Assembly: GCA_039619475.1 (NCBI GenBank)
Contig: CM077115.1
Location: forward strand, 42,656,944-42,720,943
From: Icerya purchasi
Lineage: Eukaryota; Arthropoda; Insecta; Hemiptera; Monophlebidae
Length of the DNA: 64,000 nucleotides
Direction: 5' to 3'
The position numbers and the translations under genes are program-made. The notes under the pieces are model-generated. The model had not been told where the DNA came from. It did no database searches and saw only the letters and a list, made by a program, of their open reading frames with translations. Positions within the stretch are counted from its first letter, which is position 1. Each line of letters begins with the position of its first letter. Below, piece by piece: positions 40,938 to 53,900 of this stretch.

Positions 40938-43900
40938 TATGTAGCCGGCGATATTTAATAAGGTATAGACTCACAGTTTTTCGTCATTTAAAATGCAGTA
41001 CAAATTAATTTAATTTGGTTCTAATACACATTTCACGAGTTTAATTTAATTGTTCTTTTTCATTCATATTTAGCTGTTTATTTAAGATCATATGTTGTTT
41101 GAAGTTGCTTTTCTTACTTATGGTTTTGATTACATATACGTGAACATATTCGTTGTTTATATATTTCTTTAAAATTTTGTTTTTAAAAGAAGTAAAGCTC
41201 ATCATATTACGGTATCAGGGATACCACTTATTTACTATAATTTGATAATCAGATCTGAAAGTAATGAAACCATACTTCAGTTCTTTAAAAAAATGTCTTA
41301 GATTTTTAAGAATTTCAAAAAAAACAGTAATGACACAACAAACAAATTTTAAACAGATAAATATACACATTTATAGAAATTCTGAGTAAAAGATACATAC
41401 GATATTACAAATTTAAAACCGGATATCTTTGTTTCGAATTTAGTATTATGCAAATGTAAATTACGGTTATCTTTAACTTAATGTACGGAAATTAAGTAAT
41501 CATGATTTTCATGCGTTAATATTGGTATAGTTTTGTAGTTAATAAAAAAGATATGATACAAATATAAAATTCTTTAATATTAATTTACGTTGTATGATTT
41601 TATATAGTAAACATATAAATGTTATAAAAAAGTTGTTTTCATACCGGAAATGTAAGAAATTGACAATGAACAGTAAATATTTGAAATGTATCTTTTTTTA
41701 CACACACTTCCGTTTTACACTTTTTTTTTCTTTTTTTTTTTTCATTTTCATTATTAACTTTGATATTATATAAAAGTGGGGTCAGCTTTGAAGGCCAAGT
41801 GATCCATTTGTTAAAATTACACCTAATTTATCCTGTTTTTTATTTGGTTTTTCCGTCTAAGGATAATTCATATTTTGTACGTTTGTTGTTCTTTTTTGCT
41901 CACATATTAAATTTTCAATGTAATACCTATTTCGAATTTAATTATAATCTAGTTAAGTTGGAAAACTTTAAATTAATTTCTCATAAAAATGTAATAAAGA
42001 CATAATATATCCAATAGCGAGAAAAATTAAATAAAATAACATACCATGTTAAACAATTAAACTTTTATTTCATTATTTAGTAAAAGTTACATTCAATTAA
42101 CGAAATTAATTTAAAATTTACAAAAATTATTTCTATTCCAAAATAATTTTTTTATTTACAATTATTTAAATTTTTTGTCGTTATTAAAAAAAAATTCAAA
42201 CCTTTTGTTAAAAATTTTGTAGTTCATTACTGTTTATTTTTTAAAAATTCAAAATTTTATGCAACTTACCTCTGACGTAATGTTCCTTGGATATATTTTA
42301 ATTCTTTTCGGGATACAGGAAATCCTTTCTGGAGCAGCTGTCGACTCAGAAAGTGTAGCTATAATAACATTTGCAAAATTTAAATATATTTAGTTATGTG
42401 TCTTTATTACGTAAAATGACCACCAAAACAAGTTTAAATTAGAAATCTGCTGGAAAAGTATTTCTCTGGAGATTTTTAAGACGAATATTCTTTATCTAAT
42501 CAGGCAGTCGAGACAGAAAGTCACCGTGAGACTTTGAAACCCTTTTATAGGACCATTCAAAGTAAAATAAAAAATAAATCGTCATAAAACATTACTTCTT
42601 ATTTACGACAACGCATGCTCCCATACTGCTGCTCCAGTAAACAAAAATTTACTACCATTGTTCATATGGTACGTGTTTGACATTCTGCATATTCGTCTGA
42701 TTTAGCGCCATTCGATTTTAATATTTTCTCCTATTTGAGAGATAAATAGACTGGTAAACGGCGCCTAACAGCCAGAGAAGTACAAGCCGCAGTTCATGAC
42801 ATGCTAACAAATTTGGTAGCATACTGATACTCACAGGAATCCGAAAAATTCGTATTACGTTATGTTACTTCTTTGGGTCGTTTCGATAATTATGTTGAGA
42901 AATAGGGTGTAACTTCGGGTGTTAAATATATTTTTTGCATTTCATTTCTTCTTTTTTCCAAGGAAAGACCATTGGAACTTATTTTTTGACTGTTTTTCAT
43001 GTTATTAAGATTGCATTTACATTTTGTAAAGTTTTCAAAAATTATTCTGCATACAATTCGTATGTAATTGCTATCTTCAAAGTTTTTCGGTCAGTTTTAA
43101 AAGCTCCTGTCATAATGTCATTTTTTACTTTTTCGTTTTCAGCTTATTTAATCTAACTTAAAATTTTTTTTAAAATTACGCAGCATCATTATTAATATTT
43201 TTATGTTCATTTTATTAATATTTATTTGTTTTAATATACACATTCATTTTTGCAGAATACTGATGATAAAATAGATACAAAACCAGTTCATCTCGTTTCG
43301 AAAAATACACCGAATGTTTCAGAGGTAAAATTTTATACTGTTAAATGTTTGCATATAGTACTCATTTTTAATATAGATTAAAACGATATTATAAACTCTT
43401 TGAAGTACGAGTATTTCTTATTATAATATTTTAGGAAAACATTATCTTTTTAATGCTTAAAATTATTCCGGCCTATAGTTTATATTAATTATTATTTATA
43501 ATTAATAATAATAATAATGTAATAATGTGATTTAGAAAAACAAAAAAAGAAAAAAAAACTGCTGCTGGTTTGAACCGTTTAGTAAGTAACGATTTGTTAG
43601 GAAAATTAAAATGTAAAAAGTTCAAACGGACATCGGAAAGTGGCTGGACTCCATTTATTATACAGAATTCAACAGAGACAAATATTATCTTCGTTTTATT
43701 AGGCGAAATTAATATACAATTATTATTTAATTACCGAAAAAGAAATTTGTTTTGCTTAAAAATGACCGGAATTTGAAATAATAAATGATTGTAAGAGAAA
43801 TGTGCAAAAATTTAAGAAACTCAGTATTGTTATTTTTGAACACGGTGGCACCTTTATTAAACGAATTCGTATATTTGATCGAAAGGTTCTTGCATACACT

Positions 43901-46900
43901 TATAGTAATAAATAAATAAATAAAATTTGGCCTGATGATCTAAAATTTCAAACTCGCAAAATATTCGAGAATAATAATAATAAAAAAAAAAAAAAGAGTT
44001 CAATGAAGAAATGCTACTAGATTGTAAGTGATCGTAAATATCAACAATCATTCACATGTATATTCTTAAACGATCGATATCTAGTATTACTGAATAATTA
44101 ATCAGTTTATGCAAATATAGTCTACAATAATAAAAAATAATGTTTGGTACTTTTTACTCTACAAATTATTCCGTTATCAATTTTAACCCTATTATTTTTC
44201 TAAAAATGTTATAAATATTCATAACTATCAACTTTTTCCCCTTATAATTTTTGTATACTTGTTAATGAAATAGATCATATTTTCTATAGAAATAAAAATG
44301 AAATACTAAACAGGCTTGATGGATTTTTTTAATTTATTACTGGGGAACTGCGAAATGGATTGGTTGCTTCACTTGAATGTATCAAAATTTGAAAAAAAAC
44401 CCGGTTACAATGAAATATTGCAGCTGTATTAGATTTTTTTGTTTTCGGTATTACAGATTTTATTATTGTACTTTATATTTGACTGCAAGAGAAAAAACAA
44501 TGGTTCGGCTTACCCCATAAAATGTAGAATAACCTACTGCAGCTATTAGTTCCTGGCTACCGTCTTGAAGCAATCATCAGAAATATTTCGTTGTAGAGAT
44601 TAATTAAAAAACAAAGTTGTAACTGTAATGGAAAGATTTATGGCACTATTAGTGTAGTAAGTCTTTAAGAGGTGCTATTTACGTTGGTTATTTTTTTTTC
44701 TTTCGTAAAAATAAAATGCTCCTATGGTATGTATCAGCAGCTAGTACCAATCAACAGTACCTCTCCGTACAACCTGTACAGAAGTACATTGTGAGATGAA
44801 TATATCTTTTCCTTGCGTGTCAAAAAAACTGATAAAATTAGTTATCTGCAATAAAGTTCTGTAAATTGACATTTTTTTATTTTCAACATTTTTTTTTAAT
44901 ACTTAATTTAAATAACAGAACTTGAAAATTCAGTAATTTTACAATTTTTTCTATTTTTATGAATTCGTAATATCGAGATATGTATTTTATTTTGAAAATT
45001 TCAGAAGTTACCGACAATACTAATTATTAGACAGAGCTGCTAAATTATAAAAAACTATAAGTTGATTAAAAACGTATTTATATAATAGTAATTTAAGAAA
45101 CTTTCGTTACTATTAATACTAAAATAATGCGACAATCTTTATAGTTAAAGTACAACGATCATTCAATGTGTATACTCTCTATATCAGACTACTGAATTAT
45201 TATTATTATTTTTCTCTCTCTTAAAATTACAGACAGAATAAAACAATGAAATTCCGAGAATAAATCCATGAGGAATAAGTAATGAAGCAGCGCGGTAGAC
45301 GAGTGTTAAGTAGCTTGGCTACTGAATCAAAGGTATAACGGGTTCGAGACTTATTTCGTTTCGGATTCGAACCGCTCCCAGGTTTATACCTAATCTGAAA
45401 TTGAATTAGGTACGAGAGAAATCTGGGAAGTCAAGGCGGATCCCATGAGAAAGGAACTGGCCCCAGTATTCTCCTTAGATCCATTATGCTCAGTGCACTG
45501 TGAACCTTAACTTCGCAATCCTCAGCGCCCTGTCAATGGTATGGGACTTACTTTACTTTACTATAAGTAAAGGAAACCGACAATTGTGTAAATAATGTAT
45601 CAACTTTCTATATAAAAAATTTGAGGATAAATTATATTAATAAAAGGATTTGTAATTTAAAAAACACATAGTTCGAGTTTAGCTTTTGTTGAAAAACGTA
45701 TGAGAAAAAAAAAAGATATTTTCATCCGATGTTAATATTTTTATCACCAGAATCAGAAATCATATTAAAGCACATTTTGCTGTTAGAATCGACTTCGATG
45801 GAACTGAAAAAAAGTAGTAATGTTAGTAGGTAATTGCATCATTAGGGTTAAATGAGAATCAGTAAAAAGTTAAAAATATTGGATAATATTATGCTCGTAA
45901 ACAAAAATAACAAATTTAATTCTGTCCTTTCTTTAAGTGATTCAGATTAACATAAACTGAATTACTAGACCCGTGATTTCAATAGAAATATTAAATAATG
46001 CTTTCCAAAACAGCCGTATTATTTATTCGTAAACAGAATGTTAACTGTTCTACGAATCAAAATTGTCTCTTTTATACTTATTTAGTGTTTATTTATATTT
46101 TTTTACGAACGAGACAATTGTATTATGCTCGGTCTCCAGAAGGGTCATTTATTGTACTACATTTTTGTTATATACGGAAATATTAAATTTTCGAATGATT
46201 ACGATAAATTAAGGAATAATATAATTTATATGTTTTTAATTTATTAATAAATATAATTTCATAACAAATGGCTATAAAGTAAATGATAATACTGCGCTTC
46301 AGGTTTTTTTGTTTTGGGGAGAAGCATCAGCCAAAAAGAAAGTAAATTTAACCAAGGCCGTTTCAAAGTTATTATTATTATTTTTTAATTTTTTATTCTT
46401 ATTATAAGCATGTATGAAATAGCTTATTGTGTTTCAAAGTTAACTCCGTGTTTTGCGTGCAATTAGAAACATAAATTAATTATTCCAATCCACCGGATAA
46501 ATCTTATTTATATATTTATTTATTTATTTTTTTGGATGTATTTTCAGACGTGTTCGTTACTGGATATCATCCCAGGAATAAGTATGTCTAGTGTAGAAGT
46601 CGGAAATGAAAGTTGCGATGTCGGAAGCAACAGCGCTCGTTTGAAAGAGATCGAAAGACGTCTGGAAAGCGAAACGAACCTAGTAAAATTAAATCATCAG
46701 TTAACGGAAGAGAAATCGAAATTGGAAGAATTAGTGAAAGAGTTTGAAATCGAATTGAGCAAACTAAAAACTGAAAACGCCGAGTTGAACCGAAAATTGC
46801 AAGACTACGATATTTTACAAAGGAAACTCCACGATGTGGAAACGTCAAAGGATAAAATTTTGAAGAAACGTAAGAGACATTGGGAAAAAATGAAAAATGA

Positions 46901-49900
46901 TCAAAATAGTTTGAAAGAACGAAACGAACAATTATTGATAGAACTCGAATCGGAAAAAAAAAAAATAAACGGGTTGCATGAAACCGAGCTACAACTGGAA
47001 GCTATGAAAGGTTTTCATTCAACGCTGGAACAAAACTTGAAAGAATTACAACTCGAAAAACAAAATTTAGAGAATAGATTTAGTTCGGTTAATGAAGAAT
47101 ACGAACGAGAAAAGAAATCGTGCAAAGAATGGAGCGAGGAGAGTAGTCGTATTTTGTCGGCGATGAAAGAAAAAATTTCCGAGCGAGAGCGGAAAATAGT
47201 AGAATTAGAGGAAAAGATAAAACTATCAGAAAATGAAAAGAAAGAAAACGAAGCAATTTTGTCGAATATCAAAAAAAGATGTTTGATACTTGCGGAAAAA
47301 TCGGAAGAAGACTTGAAAAATTTTGTAGAAATGAAAAAGAATTTCCATTCCGGATTAGAAAGAATAAACGAACTGGAGGAGCAATTGAACGAAATGCAAC
47401 ATACGAAAGGTAACATTGACAGACTTTTGGAAGAAAAGTCAGAACAATTACAGATGGCGTTTGAAGATCTACGGTTGGCCGAGAAACAAATTAATCAGCT
47501 CGAAAACGAAGTATTAAATTTGCGGTCGATTGAACGGGATGGTCTACTTTACGATCAACAACAATCTCTTCCAGTTAAGAAAGGTATGTGCTGTCAAATC
47601 TTCTTTCTTTTAAATTAAAATTTATACGGGGCGATAGTTTTAACCGAAAAAGTAATCTATGTTATTATTCTGTCGCTTTAACAATAAAAAAATCCATTTT
47701 TATGAACACATATTATTTTCCATATCAGTGCAATTAATAGGATAACTAAAAACCGACCTTCCCCCTCCAAAAAAACAAAACAACAACAGGTTTTTAGACG
47801 TTGAGAATTTATTTCAAAGTAAAACTAAGCAAAGAATGTAGGAGAATGTAGGAGTTGTTCATTCTAGGGAAAGCCGAAGATGCGTATCGGTGTTTCATTT
47901 TTTTTACTACGGCTTTGTTCATGGTCAAATTAAATGTTGGTAGGATTAAAAATACCTTCAATGTTTCATCGCCATCTTCGTCTCGTTTTGAATAAATTTC
48001 TTTTGATTTAATATTATTTGTTAAATTAATTCTGTGTTAATACATACATTATTTATATTACGGTATTTGTACCTCACTTGCAAGCCTGTGATATTGCGAA
48101 TGTATTAGTTTATTTTTCATTATTGTAAAATTAATCAAAAATTAAATTCCGAAATAGAAAACAAGGAAAAAAATAGATAACTGTCTTGGGAAAACACAGA
48201 TAAATACATGATGAAATAAATTTCCGGTCAACTGCGTTTAGAAAATGAAATGTATTTAATTCAAGGATACAACGCTTAACGTTTCGGTCAGCTTATACTG
48301 ACCATCATCAGAAGCGAACTTGAAACACGCGAACACAAACATCGGTCCACAATAATGACAGAAATAGATAAAAAACTTGACGTATATCCCGGAAAACCTA
48401 ACTTAAATACCGAAACAAAAGAAACAGAGACACACATAAGCCGTCAAAAATATTAAGTAACGAAAAAAATATAATGTAACGAAGAAAAAAATATATATAC
48501 AAAAAGCAGCCGGAACAAAGATGGGACAAACGATAAAATTCCGAAACAAAAATACAAAATACACAAAAAGTGAGAAAATACATAAAAAAATACAAGAAGA
48601 TACAGTAATAATCGCCGGAAATATAAAATAAAAATATAAAAACCGATTAAAAAGACGGAACAAAAAGATAAACATCAAAACGCTATAACGAAAGAAAAAA
48701 AAATCCCGCTGTAAAGAAAATTCCCTCAAATGGGGCAGAAAACAAAAAACAAAAAAAAGTTTACAAAAAAGAGTAACTAAACAATTACCTGAAAACCTAC
48801 CAAGAATTATCCGAAAGCAGACCTGGGGGAGGATCTGAAATGGACCAAAAAAAAAAACTGTAGATTAACGTAAAGAATGTCCTCGGTTAAAACTGCCCCC
48901 CCCTTCCTCAAAGCTGATAATAACCTGGAAGTGCAGCAGAATGCACAGGGAAATAACCTGAAATTCGGAGAAGTTCACCAGAAAGTTTCAGTTGAAGTTC
49001 ACCTGGAAAAATAAAACCGAAAAACAGAAAAAAGAAAAGAGAAAGAAGAAGGAAAAAACACCGATATCGCCGCAGTTTTATCAAATGAATCACAGGTTTC
49101 CATGCCGTCGGAATATGCAGCCCATTCTTCCTGTTAAAATTAGGCCACTTCTCAATCTCAATCGCTTCCCTCGCAAGCTTCTTATCGAAGTGACCTTCCC
49201 TAGCCAAAATAGTACTTTTCTGGAAGTCAGTCATGTGACCAGTACTCACCCGATGTTCTGCCAACGTTGATCTATCAATCCGACTGTTGCTCCTTTATCT
49301 CGTTTCAACAGTTCTGCCGGTTTGACCAATGCAGCTTAAACCACGGGAACACGGAACTTTATAACACTTCGGCGCTATGCAACGGTAGCAAGCTGTCCTT
49401 AGCACTACGCAAGACACGTTTTATTTTTACACACGTCCCAAACACCGGACTGACATTATTCCTTCTCAAAATCCTACTGATCCTATCCGTAACACCCCGC
49501 TTATGTATGACAGCACTATACTAGTGACGGGTTGTTTAATTGTAGTCAAGTTACCCCGTCTTGTCCTCTTTTGTTGAGGTATCTAGGTTGGGTTTTCTGG
49601 GATATATATCCGGTTTTTTATCTATTTCTGTCGTTATTGCGGAACGATGTTTGAGGTTCTGGTATTTCAGTTCGCTTCTGATGATGGTCAGTATAAGCTG
49701 ACCGAAACGTTAAGCATTGTATTCTTGAATTAAATACATTTCATTTTCTAAACGCAGTTGTCCGGAAATTTATTTCACCATAATTAATCACTGCGAAAGT
49801 TTTAAACGTTTCATAACAGATAAATACACTTAAATCGATTTCGCGCGCTGTTATTTTTATATTATTAGAATTATTGTACATTACTGAAATTTTAAAATAA

Positions 49901-50874
49901 CTATTTATGTAAAGAACGAACTAGACGCATGGTGAAAGTACAACTTTTCTAGTTTTGACATAAACCGTTTACAATATGAGCGAAATGATCGAGGGAACAT
50001 CGTTATGTTTGCTTACATTAGTAAAAAAAACAAAAAACAGTATTTGTGTACTTGAAAAATGTAAATCAATCAATTACGATCGGAACGGAAATATTTGTGC
50101 ATTTTCGGTAAACTCGTGCTCTAATTTCGATGTGTAAGGTTCATTTTGAAAAAGCTAAGCCGTAAACAGGAAGTGTTCTTGATATAACTGAACGCGTTCA
50201 AGATATGAATTTAAAAAATAATATTTACATGGATTGTTTGTAAGAGATAATAAAGTATTATATAGTAAACTGAATGCCGTGTGCACATTAAGAATACCCG
50301 TTTGGATCATCCATTTTGTATCCAAATACCTCGTATGTTTGAAACCATTGACGGTTTTATATTTACTAAATAAATTAATGTTTTCGAACTTTTCCGATTA
50401 CGTAATTGTTTCATTTTCGTAGTTGTAAGATTTACATTTCATAACGATGAGAAACAACTTCTTTAAAGTATAATGAAAGCACAAAAATGTGAGTCGCTTT
50501 TAATTTTTACGCATTTTTTACGTTGCCTTTTAATTTGTGTAACCAGCTGTATCCTTTACTTTAGAGGTGGCCAACTCAAATGATCTTAGTGGAAATGTAT
50601 CCATATAAAATCATATGAGTTATTATTATTGTGTTTACTATTATTCTTACATGTAAACATCGAGTGAAATATTAAACGTTCCCACATGCGCACGCATTAC
50701 GAGTTCACAGAACATATTTTTTTCCAATTGACCATCTCGCGGGCCGCAAAAATATTCAAGGCGTGCCGCGGGTTGGCCACTCCTGCTTTACTTATTGATA
50801 ATATTGACATATTTACGAGTATTAAACTATTTGTTAGGATTTCGAAATAGATTATCACTTACGGTATCATCTGC

Positions 50875-50905
<31 letters not shown>

Positions 50906-53900
50906 TTCTATGGTCTGTTCTTCGCGCGGTTATTTAAATTCATAATATAACGAAATCAATTACGACCAATAGTGTTGGGGGGAAGAGACATATCAAACTA
51001 GAAAAGCAAACTGTAGAAATAAGTTTATTTGTAAAGAGCGTAACGATTACAACTATACATGCACCTCTGTTTGATTCAAAGTGTAGCTTTTTTGTGGGTG
51101 TTTTCTGTAATCCAGGCGGCGCAATGGATTAATAGATAGGATAGACGATTTCTTACTCTCGTCAACATGTGTTTACAAATAGTAATGATTAATTTTAAAT
51201 AAAAATATTCGTCTTCCTGTCCGGTACTTTTCTTTTTTTTTTTTTTTTTTTTTTTTTTGAATTTTGAATTTTGAAATCCTTGTATTAGAGTTGCTTTATT
51301 ACATATATTTTTAAAATCCTTCGTAATGCTTGAAATAAGGAACGGAAATATCTAAGTGTGCAATATTATTATTTATTCCTTACGAGCGTAGTCATTGTTA
51401 TTTTATATTTTTGAACTACTAAACACGCATTTTCTAAGTTAACTAGAAGCTTATTTGTGAATTTCGCTTTATTATTTTATTACTATTATTATTACTGTTT
51501 TTTATTTTTTTATTTTTTTTTTAGATAATTTTTTTGCGTTGCACGAATACTATTTAATTGTAATCGGCTTTACGTAACTGTATGATTTGTGATCGTTTAG
51601 AATTTCGCTTGTTTTATTTAAATAAAAACAAAACTTCTAGAATTTCTGGAAGATCTAACGAAAAAAATTCAATTAGAAGTGGATAAAGCGGTTGAACTTG
51701 ATGAAAACATGTTAAATAATTTAGACATAGTTAAAAACTGCGATGATTTGCTTCTTGCTTCTACCTGCTCGGCTTCCTTAATTCCGGACGACGTTAAAAG
51801 TTCATTATTAAAAATCCTCCGATATGGTTTCGATGTAAGTCGATTTATTATAACGTATTGTATATATAAATTGTTTCTGTTTATTATGAAAAATAAGTTA
51901 TTATATAACGGAGAAAAGATTTTTAGTGCTGCTTGAATTTTCACTGTAATATTAATGACAAAAGAAATCTCAATTTGAACCGTTTACTTTTATTTTAAAT
52001 CCGGCTGTTCCCTTATTTTTCCGTTCGGAATCATTTAATCTTTTTAAAAAAAAAAATAGTTTCAATTAATCGGATCAGAAAATTAAATATGAAGTTTACG
52101 AATTTAAAATTTTTGTTCAGGTCGTTTAGCTTTATCCTATTAATTTTCCTTGTTGTATCAGTTTGCTAATCGTCTGCAATACAATCATAGAGTTTAAAGC
52201 TTTTCTCGATCTTTTATTTTTCGCTTTCGACCTTACTTACTTCCGTTTTCTTCTACATCCTAACTGTTACTTTTCTTATCTGCTTCCAACCAGCTTTTTT
52301 TGAAGTAGCCAAATGCTACAATCATCTACCATTGCAATCTCTTTGATGAGCTTTATAATAACGTTCATCGTTAAATTTTATAGTCTGCTGTTAACTTCTT
52401 AATGAAATGTCAAATTATAAAATAGCATGCTTTGTACCCAACATTATAAATTTTTATAAAATCAACGTTTTTGATTGCCGAATAAATATTTTTCGGCGTT
52501 ATTTAAGATAAATTCGTAATCGTTTTTATCACAGCACACAGTGGCCATTAAAACCACCACTGAATCAAAATCTTCCTTCAAAAGCGCTCTAATTATCTTG
52601 TGAAAACTGCATTAAAATTTGTATGATAGTTTCAGCGCTCTACACACATTGATAGACTTTATTTTATATATATTATCACTTCCTTATACGTAATTTACAA
52701 ACTCGTCGGCCAAAAATTATATGAAATTGATTAGCTACTTATCAGGAGATGAGGCGATTACTAAGAAATGGTTTCATAATTTCCTTACAATTGTCTCAAA
52801 GGTGAACGTTTTATAAAATGTACGAAGGACGTTCAATAAAGAGACTGTCACAGACTGCATAACGTCGTTTATTTTTGGAATGAAGACTTCAAATTTTTCA
52901 CACGTTCGACGTAGTTATCCCCCAATTCGATGCACTTGAGCCATCGTTTTTCCCGATTCGCAATTTTTCGGTATCCTTTGTAATAACGTCTGCACTTCAT
53001 TCTGCAGCTCCGTAACCGATTCAAAATAGCGACCCTTGAGATCTTTTTTCACACCAGGGTATCGGAAGAAGTCATTTGGTGTCATATCCGGACTATAAAT
53101 TGGGTGAGGTATTAATTCGATGCCTCTACGTTGCAAAAATCCCATGACAGAATGAGCCATATGTGGGCACGCGTTATCCACATGCAATTTTCAATTGCCG
53201 TTCTTGTATTCCGAACGTTTTCGGACAATGTGAACTTTTGTCAGTTGTTTTATTAATACTTCTATAAAATATGCCGAATTCACTGTTTCGCCTTCAGGGA
53301 CATAATGCACGTAAATCATGCCCACTTTGTCGAAATAGGTCGCGCGCCAGGACCACCTTTCAAGGCCGCGCTGTCTCTGCCTTTCTCAAATGCGCTGTAC
53401 CGCCTATAGATGGTTGTTCGGTCGAGAACATCTGAGTCGTACGCTTCTTTCATCATGAATACCGTTTCTGAACGCGTTTTTCGTAGTCGAAAGCAAAATT
53501 TCGCCGCGTATCGTTGTTCTTGTAAAATCTTGGATCTATTCATCTTAAAAAAGTGCAGGGGTAAAACGATTGTTAACAAAACTGAACGAAACTCGATTGA
53601 TACGTTAATAATGAGTGTCAAGCCATCAGCCATGTGAAAATTGAATCGATACAGTGCTGCCACTTTGCGCAACGTGAATTGTAGCAATCTTTATTGAATG
53701 CCCCTCATATTTCGCATTAAATAGTAAAAATCGTTAAACTCTTGTCGATAATTGCCTATTAGAATATTGATACATGCTAAAAACGTATTTCAAAAATTTC
53801 TTCCTAGAGGGACTTTTATTAAAAAACAACTATTTATTTTTTTCAGATCCGAAATTCCAAAGTAGAAAAATGTTTTTCCTTAAAATAAAGGTGAACGGAT

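Larger units (their letters stand above)
38362..43255 (+). other. Intron E17-E18 (4.9 kb)
   Basis: It holds a shortened piggyBac (38460-39626) and a mariner relic (about 42470-42905). The stretch 39640-42300 is AT-rich with a 30-base T-run near 40907-40936 and nothing else I can name. Confidence 0.65.
47584..51640 (+). other. Intron E19-E20 (4.1 kb)
   Basis: It holds a Penelope-like element (48212-49777) and a hAT MITE (50562-50785), a 24-base A-run near 50875-50900 and a T-run near 51233-51258. The remainder is AT-rich without other features. Confidence 0.7.

Noticed and set aside
46588..47416. Minus-strand frames opposite exon E19
   Set aside because: They are shadows of the strongly biased coiled-coil coding sequence on the plus strand.
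48398..48729. Minus-strand hydrophobic frames of 65 and 108 codons
   Set aside because: They are rich in Phe, Leu and Tyr because they read A-rich DNA backwards, and they lie in the Penelope end region with no coding similarity.
53410..53637. Plus-strand frame within the mariner relic
   Set aside because: It is the antisense of the mariner transposase.
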